Notes: generated by a model not told the origin, from the letters alone. A stretch of DNA of 64,000 nt from CBDCBA01 sp965214125 (GCA_965214125.1 CBDCBA010000020.1:1-64000); one strand, 5' to 3'. Shown: positions 9,672 through 18,364, numbered from the stretch's first letter. A program made the numbers and translations.

Positions 9672-10369
9672 CACGGCAGGTCCATTGCAAAGCGGCGGGC
9701 GCGGAGGAGGAAGTCGTTGGCGGCGGCGATGTCGGGCTGGTCGGGCAGCGGCGACGTCGACAGGGCGGCATCGAGTTGCTCGTGCAGCGACCGCCGCCAG
9801 GCGTCGGCCTCGGAGAGATCGAAGTCGCCGCGCTTGATCGCGAGGAGGCGGGCGCGGTGCTCGTCGGCGACGCGGACGGACAGGTCGCCGGTGCGGAGCA
9901 GGTCGACGCCGGTCAACAGCAGGCGGAGCAGGTGCATCACGTGCTTGGGCTTGGCCGGCTCGCCGCGGGCGATGGCGTTGTTGAGCTTGCGGAACTGCGC
10001 CGTTGCGTAGCCACCAAAGGTTTGGTGGGCGACGCGCGACAGGAAGATGCCCCGCCGCTCGCGCAACTCGTCACCCGGCGGCGCAGTGTGCTCGACCAAG
10101 GGCGACCAGAGGCATTCTAGCACATTTGGATTCGCCTTCACGGCCAGGCTGAGGAACTTTTCGAGCTCCCAAAGCGTTGTCTGCGCGGCGTCGTCTTCGA
10201 GTTGCTCGGGGACGCCGGCGAGCGACCAGTGCAGCGAGGCCGGCGGCAGGTAAGCGCCGCGGAGGTCGGTGTCGCTGTCGTCGGTTGCCAACCCTTGCGC
10301 CCGGCTGCCGACGACGGCGCGGTAGATGGCGTAAGGCCACAGGTCCGGGTGTGGAGAGTCGCCTGCCAC
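9671..10369 (-). CDS. Nucleotidyltransferase of the RlaP/YcgL (DNA polymerase beta) superfamily, 232 aa
   Basis: The N-terminal part has the nucleotidyltransferase signature GSRAQGLATDDSDTDLRG, with the GS motif and the two metal-binding Asp residues of the DxD element. Then follow Trp-rich helices with NPNVLECLWSP and a segment typical of the PF10127 (RlaP) family (VAHQTFGGYATAQFRKL). RlaP proteins occur near RNA-ligase or RNA-repair genes in some genomes; no ligase is present here. Full length for the family. It overlaps the unknown gene downstream. Confidence 0.8.
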   Translation of the reverse strand: MAGDSPHPDLWPYAIYRAVVGSRAQGLATDDSDTDLRGAYLPPASLHWSLAGVPEQLEDDAAQTTLWELEKFLSLAVKANPNVLECLWSPLVEHTAPPGDELRERRGIFLSRVAHQTFGGYATAQFRKLNNAIARGEPAKPKHVMHLLRLLLTGVDLLRTGDLSVRVADEHRARLLAIKRGDFDLSEADAWRRSLHEQLDAALSTSPLPDQPDIAAANDFLLRARRFAMDLP

Positions 10370-10381
10370 GCGTGCAGGGTA

Positions 10382-10642
10382 TCACCGGGCGTGGCGGTGG
10401 TGCTTCCACTTGATGCCGAGGCCCAGCAGGCTGGTCAGGAGGAGCAAGCCATTGGCGACGAGGAAGACGGTGTCGCCAGTGATGGCGGCGTAGGTGAGGA
10501 ACAGGCTGTTCGCGACGATTTGGCCGGCAAAGAGCCATAGGCTGACGCCTTTACTCGTCTGGTCGTGCCACTGCTTATAAACCTGGCTGCCGATGGTGAG
10601 CACGAGGACGGTCGCCGCCGCCCAGCCGATCACTTGAGTCAT
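10382..10642 (-). CDS. SemiSWEET/PQ-loop family membrane protein, 86 aa
   Basis: Three predicted transmembrane helices in 86 residues. The PQ-loop-like region QVYKQWHDQTSKGVSLWLF follows helix 1, as in bacterial SemiSWEET half-transporters, which dimerise to move small sugars. Length is normal. It lies 12 bp upstream of the nucleotidyltransferase on the same strand. Substrate unknown. Confidence 0.75.
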   Translation of the reverse strand: MTQVIGWAAATVLVLTIGSQVYKQWHDQTSKGVSLWLFAGQIVANSLFLTYAAITGDTVFLVANGLLLLTSLLGLGIKWKHHRHAR

Positions 10643-10683
10643 GGTCGGGGTGTTAGCAACGCTTAGGCCGCTCGTGCGACCGA

Positions 10684-10721
10684 CGCGAATGCCACGCGCA
10701 GTGGTGCGCGTGGCGTTCGCG
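10684..10721 (-). terminator. Strong hairpin after the csbD-like gene
   Basis: Two 17-nt arms (10684-10700 and 10705-10721) pair at 16 of 17 positions plus one wobble around a 4-nt loop. It lies about 40 nt past the csbD-like stop codon and ahead of the PQ-loop gene. There is no clear T-run, so it may be a terminator or an mRNA-stabilising end. Confidence 0.6.
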
Positions 10722-10761
10722 TTCAGGAAAACGGGTTTGGAACGAGTTTGAACGGGTTCGG

Positions 10762-10923
10762 CTAGGAGCCGGTCTTCTTGCCGACCTTCTCCTGGGCCTT
10801 GCCGGAGGCATTCTGGGCCTTGCCCTTGGCCTCCTTCGAGCGGTCGCCGGTGGCGGCGCCGACGGTTTCGTTGACCTTGCCCTTGACCTGCTTGGCCTTG
10901 CCTTCTGTCTTGTTGTCGGCCAT
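10762..10923 (-). CDS. CsbD-like stress protein, 53 aa
   Basis: A very short gene that is easily missed. The protein begins MADNKTEGKAKQVKGK and continues VNETVGAATGDRSKE, with repeated Gly-Lys-Ala/Val units of the CsbD family (PF05532), whose members are abundant general-stress proteins of unknown biochemistry. A strong Shine-Dalgarno (AGAGGAGG) sits 7 bases before the ATG. A stop is followed by a strong hairpin. It is divergent from parDE. The composition (Lys, Gly, Ala) is typical of hydrophilin-like disordered proteins. Confidence 0.85.
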   Translation of the reverse strand: MADNKTEGKAKQVKGKVNETVGAATGDRSKEAKGKAQNASGKAQEKVGKKTGS

Positions 10924-11045
10924 AAACGGCCTCCTCTGGTGGGGGTGCGGAACGTGCCCAAATGGGACGCGTTGCTCATAGCAAACAGCGGGCCGAGTGC
11001 ACCGGAGAACTTGACTGCCCCGCCGCCGCGTCGGACACTGCCGGC

Positions 11046-11366
11046 ATGGCGAACGACACGATCGACACCGCGACTGTCCGCGTCGAAATGCCCGCGGAGT
11101 TCAAGGTCTACCTCGACGAACGCGTTGCCCTAGTCGGCTGGGGCGACGCCTCGCAGTACCTCGTCGGCCTGATCGCCGATGACCGCGCGCGTCAAGATCG
11201 CCAAGTCGAGCGTGAGAAGCTGGAGGCGATGCTGATCGAAGGGCTTGACAGCGGAATAGCCGAAGGCGTGACGATCGACTCGCTCCGTGATGAGATGCAG
11301 GCCACCATCGATCGGGTTCGCGAGGAGAAGTTCAGCGTCGTCGGGGCGGGCGTGGGGGCTGACTGA
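11046..11366 (+). CDS. parD: ParD-like ribbon-helix-helix antitoxin, 106 aa
   Basis: Antitoxin of a type II toxin-antitoxin pair. The N-terminal beta strand and helices (ATVRVEMPAEFKVYLDERV ... ASQYLVGLIADDR) fit a ribbon-helix-helix DNA-binding fold. The C-terminal half is charged and helical and would wrap the toxin. The stop codon overlaps the toxin start (TGATG). The complex probably represses its own promoter in the divergent region 10924-11045; I found no clear operator. Confidence 0.82.
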   Translation: MANDTIDTATVRVEMPAEFKVYLDERVALVGWGDASQYLVGLIADDRARQDRQVEREKLEAMLIEGLDSGIAEGVTIDSLRDEMQATIDRVREEKFSVVGAGVGAD

Positions 11367-11707
11367 TGGCGGACGCCCGCTTTACCCGCCAATCGCGCGC
11401 GGACCTGCTGGACGTCACCGCCTCGCTCACGCAGGCGATCGATGATCCGCATGACTCGACGCCGGAGCGTTTCCGGGATGCCGTGACCAGCAATCTACGC
11501 CTCTTGGAGCAGTTCCCCGGAGCGGGCACGCGGCTTGAGCTGGGGGTCGAACAGTTTAGCGAGCTGCGGCGGATCAACGTCGGCGGGCGGTTTCGCAACT
11601 ACAGCATTTTGTATGCTGCCGAAGGTGATGACGTGGTTGTCATCCGCATCGTTCATGCAGCACGCGATCTCGCAAATGTGCTCGCCGAGACTTCACTGTC
11701 GGAGTGA
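11366..11707 (+). CDS. parE: ParE/RelE-superfamily toxin, 113 aa
   Basis: Toxin partner of the overlapping antitoxin gene. ParE-like features include FTRQSRADLLDVTASL near the N-terminus, a central RFRDAVTSNLRLLEQFPGAG, the beta-strand block ELRRINVGGRFRNYSILY and the C-terminal VVVIRIVHAARDL. ParE toxins inhibit DNA gyrase, while RelE relatives cut mRNA; the HAARD ending favours ParE. Length is normal. It is convergent with tyrS, with only 15 bp between stops. Confidence 0.85.
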   Translation: MADARFTRQSRADLLDVTASLTQAIDDPHDSTPERFRDAVTSNLRLLEQFPGAGTRLELGVEQFSELRRINVGGRFRNYSILYAAEGDDVVVIRIVHAARDLANVLAETSLSE

Positions 11708-11722
11708 ACACAACGGCACGAC

Positions 11723-12922
11723 TCATGCCGTCAGCCGCACGAACTTCCGCTTGCCAGCCTGAAGCACCCTCGGCTCATCCACCGCGACCTCGGCCTTCGT
11801 GTCGGCGACCTTCTCGCCGTCGAGCCTCACACCTCCCTGCTTGATGAGGCGCATCGCCTCGCCGTTGCTCTTGCAGAACTCAACCGTCACCAGCAGCGGG
11901 ACGATCGCGTGCGGGCCGGGGCCGACTTGCTTTTCCTCAATGTCGTCGGGGATGCCGCCGTGGGTGGCGGTGAAGAAGGCTTTTTCCGCAGCTTCCGCCG
12001 CGGCGTGGTCGTGGAACTCAGTGATGATGAGCTTCGCGAGGTTCACCTTCGCGTCGCGCGGGCTCGTCCGAATCAACGCCTTGTACTCGTCCTCCGGCAC
12101 GTCAGTGACGAGCTGGTAGTACATCTCCATCGCGCTGTCGGGCAGGCTCATGATCTTGCCGAACATCCCGCCGTCGCCGCCGGGCGGGTCGGTGACGGCA
12201 ATGTAGTTGCCCTTGCTCTTGCTCATCTTGACCTTGCCGTCGGTCCCGACGAGCAACGGCGTCACGATCACACACTGGCCGTGCGGCGGCGACTGCCCCT
12301 CGGCCTGCTGGAATTCGCGGCCGACCAAGTTGTTGAAGAGTTGGTCGCTGCCGCCCATCTCCACGTCCGCCTCAATCGCAACGCTGTCGTAGCCCTGCAG
12401 CAACGGGTAGAGCAGCTCGTGCAGGTGAATCTCCGTGCCGGCCTCGTAGCGCGTCTTGAAGTCCTCGCGCTCCATCACCTGAGCCAGCGTCTTGCGGCCG
12501 GCGAGTTGGATGACGTCGACCAGGTTCATTGGCGCCAGCCACTCGCCGTTGTAGCGAACCTCCAGGGCGTCGGCGTCGGTGCGGATGACCTTGCCGATCT
12601 GCTCGGCGTAGGTCTGGGCGTTGGCGTCAATCTGCTCGCCCGACAGCACCGGCCGCAGCGAGTTGCGGCCCGACGGGTCGCCGACGCGGGCGGTGTAGTC
12701 GCCGACGATCACGACCGCCTTGTGGCCCCAATCCTGGAACTGGCGGATCACCTTCAGCGGCACGCAGTGGCCCAGCGTCACGTCGGGGGCCGTCGGGTCG
12801 AGCCCCAGCTTGATGCGCAGCGGGCGGCCTCGTTTAAGCTTGGCCCGCAAGTCGTCTTCCGTCAGGATGCGCTCGCAGCGGCGGCGAAGCGCGGCAATCT
12901 GTTTGTCGGCGATTGGCGTCAC
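11723..12922 (-). CDS. tyrS: Tyrosyl-tRNA synthetase, 399 aa
   Basis: Charges tRNA-Tyr with tyrosine. It has the class I HIGH-equivalent TLGHC after KLGLDPTAPDV (about residues 40-52) and an intact KMSKSKGN loop. The C-terminal S4-like RNA-binding domain (EAMRLIKQGGVRLDGEKV) is present. The sequence type is the TyrRS form with the HVGH-like motif. Full length. The next upstream gene on this strand encodes a CPBP protease 18 bp away. Confidence 0.95.
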   Translation of the reverse strand: MTPIADKQIAALRRRCERILTEDDLRAKLKRGRPLRIKLGLDPTAPDVTLGHCVPLKVIRQFQDWGHKAVVIVGDYTARVGDPSGRNSLRPVLSGEQIDANAQTYAEQIGKVIRTDADALEVRYNGEWLAPMNLVDVIQLAGRKTLAQVMEREDFKTRYEAGTEIHLHELLYPLLQGYDSVAIEADVEMGGSDQLFNNLVGREFQQAEGQSPPHGQCVIVTPLLVGTDGKVKMSKSKGNYIAVTDPPGGDGGMFGKIMSLPDSAMEMYYQLVTDVPEDEYKALIRTSPRDAKVNLAKLIITEFHDHAAAEAAEKAFFTATHGGIPDDIEEKQVGPGPHAIVPLLVTVEFCKSNGEAMRLIKQGGVRLDGEKVADTKAEVAVDEPRVLQAGKRKFVRLTA

Positions 12923-12940
12923 GACCCGAGGGTAGCCCGC

Positions 12941-14002
12941 TCACGCGATCGCCAACGCCAACGCCGTGTTGAAGGCGTTGAAGCCGAGATGCACGGTGAT
13001 CGGCACCCACAGGTTGCCCGTTCGCTCGTACAACCAGCCGAGCGCGACCGCCAGCAGCAGGATCAGCGGGATCGACCACGCCGGGTGCAACAGCGCAAAT
13101 CCGACGCTCGTGATGAGGATCGCCGCCCACCGGTGCGACGCCGTCGGGCCGGCGGGCGCCTCGATGAGCTCGGCGTCGGGCGCGACGTACGGCGACGGAT
13201 CGACCTCGAAGGCGTCGCCCTCCGGCACGGGTGGCCTGCCCGCGCGGGCGACGCGGCAGAACAAACTGCCGAGGCCGGTCTGGATGATGCCGCGAAAAAG
13301 AACTTCCTCCGCCAGCGGCGCGACGATGACGGCCGTGAAGATCGTGAGCCCGACGAGCACCGCATCGCTCTCGCGCCGGCCGCTTTGCATCTGCTCGAGC
13401 AGCTCGTGGGTGGCGTTGGCGTCGTAGCCGAGCAGGCCGCGCAGCAGCGAGAGGAGCATTGCCCCGAGCAGCATGCACGGCAGCACCACGCCGAGCCAGC
13501 CCAAACCGCGAGTAAGGCCGTTCGCCAGCAGGTGCGGGCCCAGACCCAGCGCGACGCGGTCGCTGTCGGACGCGATGCGGTTGTACAACGCGATCGCCAG
13601 CACCGCGCCCCCGGCGGCGGCGAGGAAGGCTGACAAGTTCACGACCAACGCGAGCGACCCCGTCAGGTCCGACTCGGTCAACCCGCCATGGACCACCGCG
13701 ATAAGGATCGTCGGCAACGGCGAGAGCGTGATCGCCGCCAGCAGCGCCGCCCCCAAAGCCAGCACGGCGGGCGTTCGCCCCGGCGCGCGGACGGGTCCGA
13801 CGACACCGCCGACTACTCCGCCGGCGAACGCGCGTAGCTGCCAAGCGATCGCGATCGCTCCCAGCGTCAGAATCAACAGGAAGCCGATGCCGATCAACGC
13901 GGCCGTCGCCTCCGACACCGGCGGGGGCGCGGCGGGAGCGGGCACGGGCGGGGCCGGGGGTGTCGCGGTCGCGATTGACTGAAGAAGGCCCGCCTCTAGC
14001 AT
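12941..14002 (-). CDS. CPBP-family intramembrane metalloprotease, 353 aa
   Basis: Polytopic membrane protein with an Ala/Pro-rich N-terminus, several hydrophobic helices, and the CAAX/CPBP (Abi) motifs: EEVLFRGI (motif 1), a His in LLHPAWS (motif 2) and HLGFNAFN (motif 3). These form the membrane-embedded metal site of Rce1-like glutamate proteases. An insertion of about 45 charged residues lies between motif 1 and motif 2. Substrate unknown. It is divergent from trpC. Confidence 0.85.
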   Translation of the reverse strand: MLEAGLLQSIATATPPAPPVPAPAAPPPVSEATAALIGIGFLLILTLGAIAIAWQLRAFAGGVVGGVVGPVRAPGRTPAVLALGAALLAAITLSPLPTILIAVVHGGLTESDLTGSLALVVNLSAFLAAAGGAVLAIALYNRIASDSDRVALGLGPHLLANGLTRGLGWLGVVLPCMLLGAMLLSLLRGLLGYDANATHELLEQMQSGRRESDAVLVGLTIFTAVIVAPLAEEVLFRGIIQTGLGSLFCRVARAGRPPVPEGDAFEVDPSPYVAPDAELIEAPAGPTASHRWAAILITSVGFALLHPAWSIPLILLLAVALGWLYERTGNLWVPITVHLGFNAFNTALALAIA

Positions 14003-14049
14003 CGGCCCGCCATCCTACGCCGACCGCCGATTCGCCCGAAAATCCGCCC

Positions 14050-14856
14050 ATGCAACCGATCCTGCCGCGCATCCTCGACACCAAGCGGCAGGAGGTCGCC
14101 GAGCGCCGCACCCGCCGGCCTGAGGCGGAGCTTCAGCAAATCATCAAAGACGCCGAGCGACCGCGAAACTTCTTTCAAGCCGTCAGCAGCGACAAGGGCA
14201 AGCCGCTGAACCTGATCGCCGAGATCAAGAAGGCCAGCCCGTCAGCGGGAATGATTCGCGCCGATTTCGACCCACGCAGCCTCGCCGTCGCCTACGCCGC
14301 CGGCGGGGCCGATGCGCTCAGCGTCCTCACCGACGAGCACTACTTTCGCGGCGACCTGTCGTTCATCGCTCAGGTGAAGGAGGAGGTGCCACTGCCCGTG
14401 CTGCGCAAGGACTTTATCGTCGACCCCTGGCAGGTGTACGAGTCTCGCGCCGCCGGCGCCGACGCGATCCTGCTGATCGCCGAGGCGCTGCAGGTGAACG
14501 AGATGATCGACTTGCAAATCCTCGCGACCGAGCTGCGGATGACGACGCTGATCGAGGTCCACTCCATAGACAATCTCATCCGCGTGCGCGACACGGTGAT
14601 CGGCTTCCCGCATAAAAGCTACAGCCTGATCGGCATCAACAATCGCGACCTCGAGACCTTCCACACCGACCTCAAGACCAGTCTTCGCCTGGCGGATTTG
14701 ATCGAGGACAAGCACGTGCTCGTCAGCGAGAGCGGCATCCGCACGCGCGACGACGTCGCCAAACTCAGCGACGCCGGCTTCCGCGCGATGCTGGTCGGCG
14801 AGTCCCTGATGCGCGAGGACGACGTCGAGCAAGCGACGCGGTTGTTGCTGGCGTAG
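14050..14856 (+). CDS. trpC: Indole-3-glycerol phosphate synthase, 268 aa
   Basis: Closes the indole ring in tryptophan synthesis (CdRP to indole-3-glycerol phosphate). TIM-barrel landmarks are LIAEIKKASPSAG, FDPRSLAVAYAAGGADALSVLTDEHYF, PVLRKDFIVDPWQ, ADAILLI, IGINNRDLETF and VSESGI. Catalytic Lys and Glu residues of the family are present. The start ATG at 14050 gives the usual length; no other trp gene is in the window, so the pathway is scattered. Confidence 0.95.
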   Translation: MQPILPRILDTKRQEVAERRTRRPEAELQQIIKDAERPRNFFQAVSSDKGKPLNLIAEIKKASPSAGMIRADFDPRSLAVAYAAGGADALSVLTDEHYFRGDLSFIAQVKEEVPLPVLRKDFIVDPWQVYESRAAGADAILLIAEALQVNEMIDLQILATELRMTTLIEVHSIDNLIRVRDTVIGFPHKSYSLIGINNRDLETFHTDLKTSLRLADLIEDKHVLVSESGIRTRDDVAKLSDAGFRAMLVGESLMREDDVEQATRLLLA

Positions 14857-14865
14857 AGGACGGAG

Positions 14866-14951
14866 GGAGTTGAGGAGTTCCAAGTTGAGGAGTTGAGTTT
14901 GATCAGACTTCGGTTCTGACTCAACTCCTCAACTTGGAACTCCACAACTCC
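14866..14951. repeat. Large inverted repeat between convergent trpC and gspF-like genes
   Basis: Two 33-nt arms (14866-14898 and 14919-14951) match at 32 of 33 positions around a 20-nt loop. Each arm is itself built from copies of the unit GTTGAGGAGTT. It fills most of the gap between the two convergent stop codons and could end transcription from both sides. Confidence 0.85.
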
Positions 14952-14963
14952 TTCTGCCCTCCC

Positions 14964-16115
14964 CTACTCCGCGATCGCCCGCCCCACCGTCATCACCGGC
15001 AGCAGCAGCGCCATCACGATGCCGCCAATCAGGCCGCCCATGACGACGATCATCGCCGGCTCGATCAGGCGCGTGACCTGCTCGACGCTGCTCTTGAGCT
15101 CGCGCTCGGCGTGGCCCGCCACCTTCTGTGCGACCTCCGCCAACTGCCCGCCCGTCTCGCCGGCCTTGACCATCTGCGCCGTCGACGGCGGCACGAGCGC
15201 CCGCGCCAAGTCCGTCGACCGCAGCGGCTCGCTCACCGGTCGGCCGGCGCGAATCTGCGTTGCCACGTCCTCCCACAACGCCCGGTACCAGGTGTTCGTC
15301 GCAAGATCCTTGGCCGTCTCCAGCGCTTCGACCAACTGCACGCCGGCGCCGTTGAGCGTGCCGAGCATCCGCAGCCCGCGCGACAGGTGCAGCCGGCGGT
15401 ACATCGGCCCGAGCACCGGCAGGCGCAGCTGCGTCGCGTGCCACCACCCGCGGCCCCGCTCGCTTTGCAGCCACTGCCACGCGAGGAACGCCCCGCCCAG
15501 CACGGCCGGCACCACGATCATCCAGTGGTGCACGAGCGCGTCGCTCAGGAAGATCAAGATCTTCGTCGGCACGGGCAGGCGGTCCTCCTTGCCCTTGTAG
15601 ATCACCGTGAACTTCGGCAGGACAAAGACCAGCAGCGACACGGTTGTCATGATCGCGAAGCCGAACATGATCAGCGGGTACGTCATCGCGCCGCGCACTT
15701 TTTGCAGGATCTCCTGCTCGTCGCGCAGGTAGCCCACGGCGCGCTGGAGCATCTCGTTCATCAGGCCGCTCTTCTCGCCCGCCTTGACCAGTGCGACGTA
15801 GACGCGCGGGAACGCGCGCGGGTGCTCGGCCAGCACCGCCGACAGCTCGTCGCCCGACTCGACCGCACCGGCCACAATTGCCAGCAGCGCGGCGAGTTGT
15901 GTGTCGTCGTCGAGCTCCGCCTGCTCGTGGCAACAACGCAGCGCGTCGGCCACGCGCACGCCAGCGTCGAGCATGACCGCAAGCTGCTCGCTTATGTCGA
16001 TGAGCTTGGCCCGCTTGAGCTTCAGGCCGCTCGCCGCGATCTCCTCCTGCCGGGGTGCAGCCTCAGGGGTGTCGGGCGCCGTGGCCGGCGCGGTGGAGAT
16101 GTCGATGAGGGTCAC
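14964..16115 (-). CDS. Type II secretion/type IV pilus inner-membrane platform protein (GspF/PilC-like), 383 aa
   Basis: Core membrane component of a secretion or pilus machine. It has two copies of the GspF domain: the first around residues 40-165, with AVMLDAGVRVADALR and KAGEKSGLM, and the second around 240-370, with RMLGTLNGAGVQLVEALE and KAGETGGQLAEVA. Membrane segments follow each, and the C-terminus is strongly hydrophobic (MIVVMGGLIGGIVMALLLPV). Full length. It is 14 bp from the ATPase gene, and they surely act together. Confidence 0.9.
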   Translation of the reverse strand: MTLIDISTAPATAPDTPEAAPRQEEIAASGLKLKRAKLIDISEQLAVMLDAGVRVADALRCCHEQAELDDDTQLAALLAIVAGAVESGDELSAVLAEHPRAFPRVYVALVKAGEKSGLMNEMLQRAVGYLRDEQEILQKVRGAMTYPLIMFGFAIMTTVSLLVFVLPKFTVIYKGKEDRLPVPTKILIFLSDALVHHWMIVVPAVLGGAFLAWQWLQSERGRGWWHATQLRLPVLGPMYRRLHLSRGLRMLGTLNGAGVQLVEALETAKDLATNTWYRALWEDVATQIRAGRPVSEPLRSTDLARALVPPSTAQMVKAGETGGQLAEVAQKVAGHAERELKSSVEQVTRLIEPAMIVVMGGLIGGIVMALLLPVMTVGRAIAE

Positions 16116-16129
16116 GGTGGCTCCAGTCT

Positions 16130-17932
16130 CTAGGCGGCGCAGCGGTTGACTTCCTCGAGCGTCGTCACGCCCTGGCGAACCTTTTCGAGCCCGTCGTCGC
16201 GCAGGGAACGCATGCCGCCTTTATAAGCGAGGTCGCGCAAATCGCCGGCGCTGGCACCACCGGCAATGGCGGCGATGGAGGCGTCGTCGGGGATGAACAA
16301 TTCGTGAATGCCGATGCGGCCCGCGTAGCCGGTGTTGCGGCAGCGGGCGCACCCGCCGGGCTTGTACATCGTCTCCATCTCACGGCCGTCGGCGTCGGGA
16401 CCGACCGCGCGGCGAACCTTGGCGGTCACGGGCTGTTCCTCCCGACAACTCAGGCAGAGCCGGCGGACCAAGCGCTGCGCGAGGATGCCGGCGACCGTCG
16501 ACCCGACAAGGTACGGGTCGACTCCCAGGTTGTATAAACGGACGGCGGCGCCGGCGGCGTCGTTGGTGTGCAGCGTGCTGAAGACGAGGTGGCCCGTGAG
16601 CGCCGCCTGGCTGGCGAGCTTGGCCGTTTCGGCGTCGCGAATCTCGCCGACCATCAGCACGTCCGGATCCTGCCGCAGCAGGCTCCGCAACGCGGCCGCG
16701 AACGTGAAGCCGGCCTGCTCGTTCACCTGGAACTGATTGATGCCGTCGAGCTGATTCTCGATCGGGTCCTCGATTGTGCAGATATTCACCTCGGGCGTGC
16801 TCGTCTCGACGAGGCCCGCGTAGAGCGTGGTGCTCTTGCCGCTGCCGGTGGGCCCGGTGACGAGCACCACGCCGTTGGGCCGCTGGATCACCTGTCGCCA
16901 GCGCTTGAGCACGTCGGCGCTGAAGCCGAGCGTCTCGAGGTTCAGGCGCGTCACGTCGTTGTTGATCACACGGATCACGACCTTCTCGCCGTGCTTGCCG
17001 GGCATGGTGCTGACGCGCAAATCGACGGGCGATTTGTCCATCATCACGTGGATCGCCCCGTCCTGTGGCAGGCGCCGTTCGGCGATGTCCATCCCGGCCA
17101 TGATCTTGATGCGACTGACCACCGCGGCCGCGAAGCGGTGCGGCGGGCGCAGGCGTTCGGCGAGATGGCCATCGATGCGGAAACGCACGCGCAGGCTCTT
17201 GTCGCCCGGCTCCACGTGAACGTCGCTGGCCCGCTCCTTTACCGCGGAGAAGATCAGGTAGTTCACCAGCTTGATGATGGGTGAGTCGCCCGCTTGCTGC
17301 TCGAGGTCGGCGATATCCTCAACGGCCTTCTGCTCGACGAGCGTGAAGTCATCCGGGGCGACATCCTCGATGATCTCGTCGAGGACGAAGCGGTTTTCCG
17401 TCGGCAGGAAGCCCTTGAGCGTCGCCATGATGTTGGCGGCGGTGGCGGCGACGAACTGCACGTTCAGGCCGGTCTTACGCTCACATTCCTCTTGGAGAAA
17501 CACGTTCGCCGGCTCCGGGACGGCCACGGTCAGCACGTTCTCAACGCAAAACAGCGGCAGCGTGAGGTGGCGTTCGATGAAGTCGCGCGGCAGCCGAACC
17601 ACGACCTTCGGATCGACCAGGCGCGGGGTGATGCGGGCGAACGGAACCTCGTGTGCGGCGGCGAGCGCCTCGAGGAGCTGCTCCTCCGTGCAGAGCCCCT
17701 GCTCGATCAGCACCTCGCCCAGCAGCTTCTGGTGGCCCGACTCCCGCTGGGCGGCCAAAGCGCCCTCGACGTCCTGCCGCGAGATGACGCCCGCGTCGAC
17801 CAGCACCTCACCCAGCGGCCGGCGACCACCCGCGTGCGACGCGCGGGATGCGGCACCCAGGAATGCCTCCGTCACGGCCTCCTCCGACTCGGCGGCGGCT
17901 GTCGGTTCGGACTGAGTGAGGGTGAGGGACAT
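16130..17932 (-). CDS. Type II secretion/type IV pilus assembly ATPase (GspE/PilB-like), 600 aa
   Basis: Hexameric ATPase that drives pseudopilus or pilus assembly. It has an N-terminal GspE-N domain (LGEVLVDAGVISRQDVEGAL; a second copy follows), then a core with Walker A GPTGSGKST, Asp box and Walker B-like DVLMVGEIRD, His box, and a four-Cys zinc site (CLSC ... CARC). I chose ATG 17932 because an upstream extension to 18130 has no family similarity. It is followed by the platform gene. The same operon holds signalling genes. Confidence 0.92.
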   Translation of the reverse strand: MSLTLTQSEPTAAAESEEAVTEAFLGAASRASHAGGRRPLGEVLVDAGVISRQDVEGALAAQRESGHQKLLGEVLIEQGLCTEEQLLEALAAAHEVPFARITPRLVDPKVVVRLPRDFIERHLTLPLFCVENVLTVAVPEPANVFLQEECERKTGLNVQFVAATAANIMATLKGFLPTENRFVLDEIIEDVAPDDFTLVEQKAVEDIADLEQQAGDSPIIKLVNYLIFSAVKERASDVHVEPGDKSLRVRFRIDGHLAERLRPPHRFAAAVVSRIKIMAGMDIAERRLPQDGAIHVMMDKSPVDLRVSTMPGKHGEKVVIRVINNDVTRLNLETLGFSADVLKRWRQVIQRPNGVVLVTGPTGSGKSTTLYAGLVETSTPEVNICTIEDPIENQLDGINQFQVNEQAGFTFAAALRSLLRQDPDVLMVGEIRDAETAKLASQAALTGHLVFSTLHTNDAAGAAVRLYNLGVDPYLVGSTVAGILAQRLVRRLCLSCREEQPVTAKVRRAVGPDADGREMETMYKPGGCARCRNTGYAGRIGIHELFIPDDASIAAIAGGASAGDLRDLAYKGGMRSLRDDGLEKVRQGVTTLEEVNRCAA

Positions 17933-17991
17933 CTGCGGTATATGGCGCCAACTGCGCGTATCGTTTATGACTGACAGTGTCGATTTGCACC

Positions 17992-18339
17992 TCACGCCCG
18001 CAATGATCGCATGGCCAACTCGGGCGTTTCGCTGCAATCGAACCGCGGGCGAAGGCGGGTCATGTCGAGGATGGCCAGCAGGTTCGGGTCGCGCAGCGCC
18101 AGTCGGAGCCGGCCGTAGAGCGCGTCGCACCTCGACTTGGCGAAGAGGAGCGCTTCCAGGCCATCGCTGCCGACGCCAACGCAGGCGGAGAGGTCGATAA
18201 CGATGTCGGCCAAACGACGGGATTCGATCGTATCCGTTACGGCCTTTCGCAGCCGTGTGGCCTGCTCGTCGGCAAGTTCACCGTCGATGCCGATGACGGC
18301 AATTCCATCGTAGACTTCGGTGAGAACGGCCACGTGCAT
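17992..18339 (-). CDS. STAS-domain protein (anti-sigma factor antagonist type), 115 aa
   Basis: Single STAS domain: TEVYDGIAVIGIDGELADEQ at the N-terminus and DIVIDLSACVGVGSDGLEAL in the middle. S58 sits where SpoIIAA-type proteins are phosphorylated by an anti-sigma kinase. Length is normal. It lies between the HD-GYP gene and the secretion ATPase gene, so it probably belongs to the regulatory circuit of this machine. No partner kinase of the RsbW type is visible nearby. Confidence 0.85.
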   Translation of the reverse strand: MHVAVLTEVYDGIAVIGIDGELADEQATRLRKAVTDTIESRRLADIVIDLSACVGVGSDGLEALLFAKSRCDALYGRLRLALRDPNLLAILDMTRLRPRFDCSETPELAMRSLRA

Positions 18340-18364
18340 TGCATCGGCCGGTTGAGCCGTCCGC

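Noticed and set aside
11046..11707. A phage or defence island around parDE
   Set aside because: Neighbouring genes are housekeeping (tyrS, der) or small stress genes; no other defence-type gene is seen.
14866..14951. An insertion-sequence remnant
   Set aside because: There are no transposase traces and no flanking target duplications; it is better read as a hairpin or repeat element.
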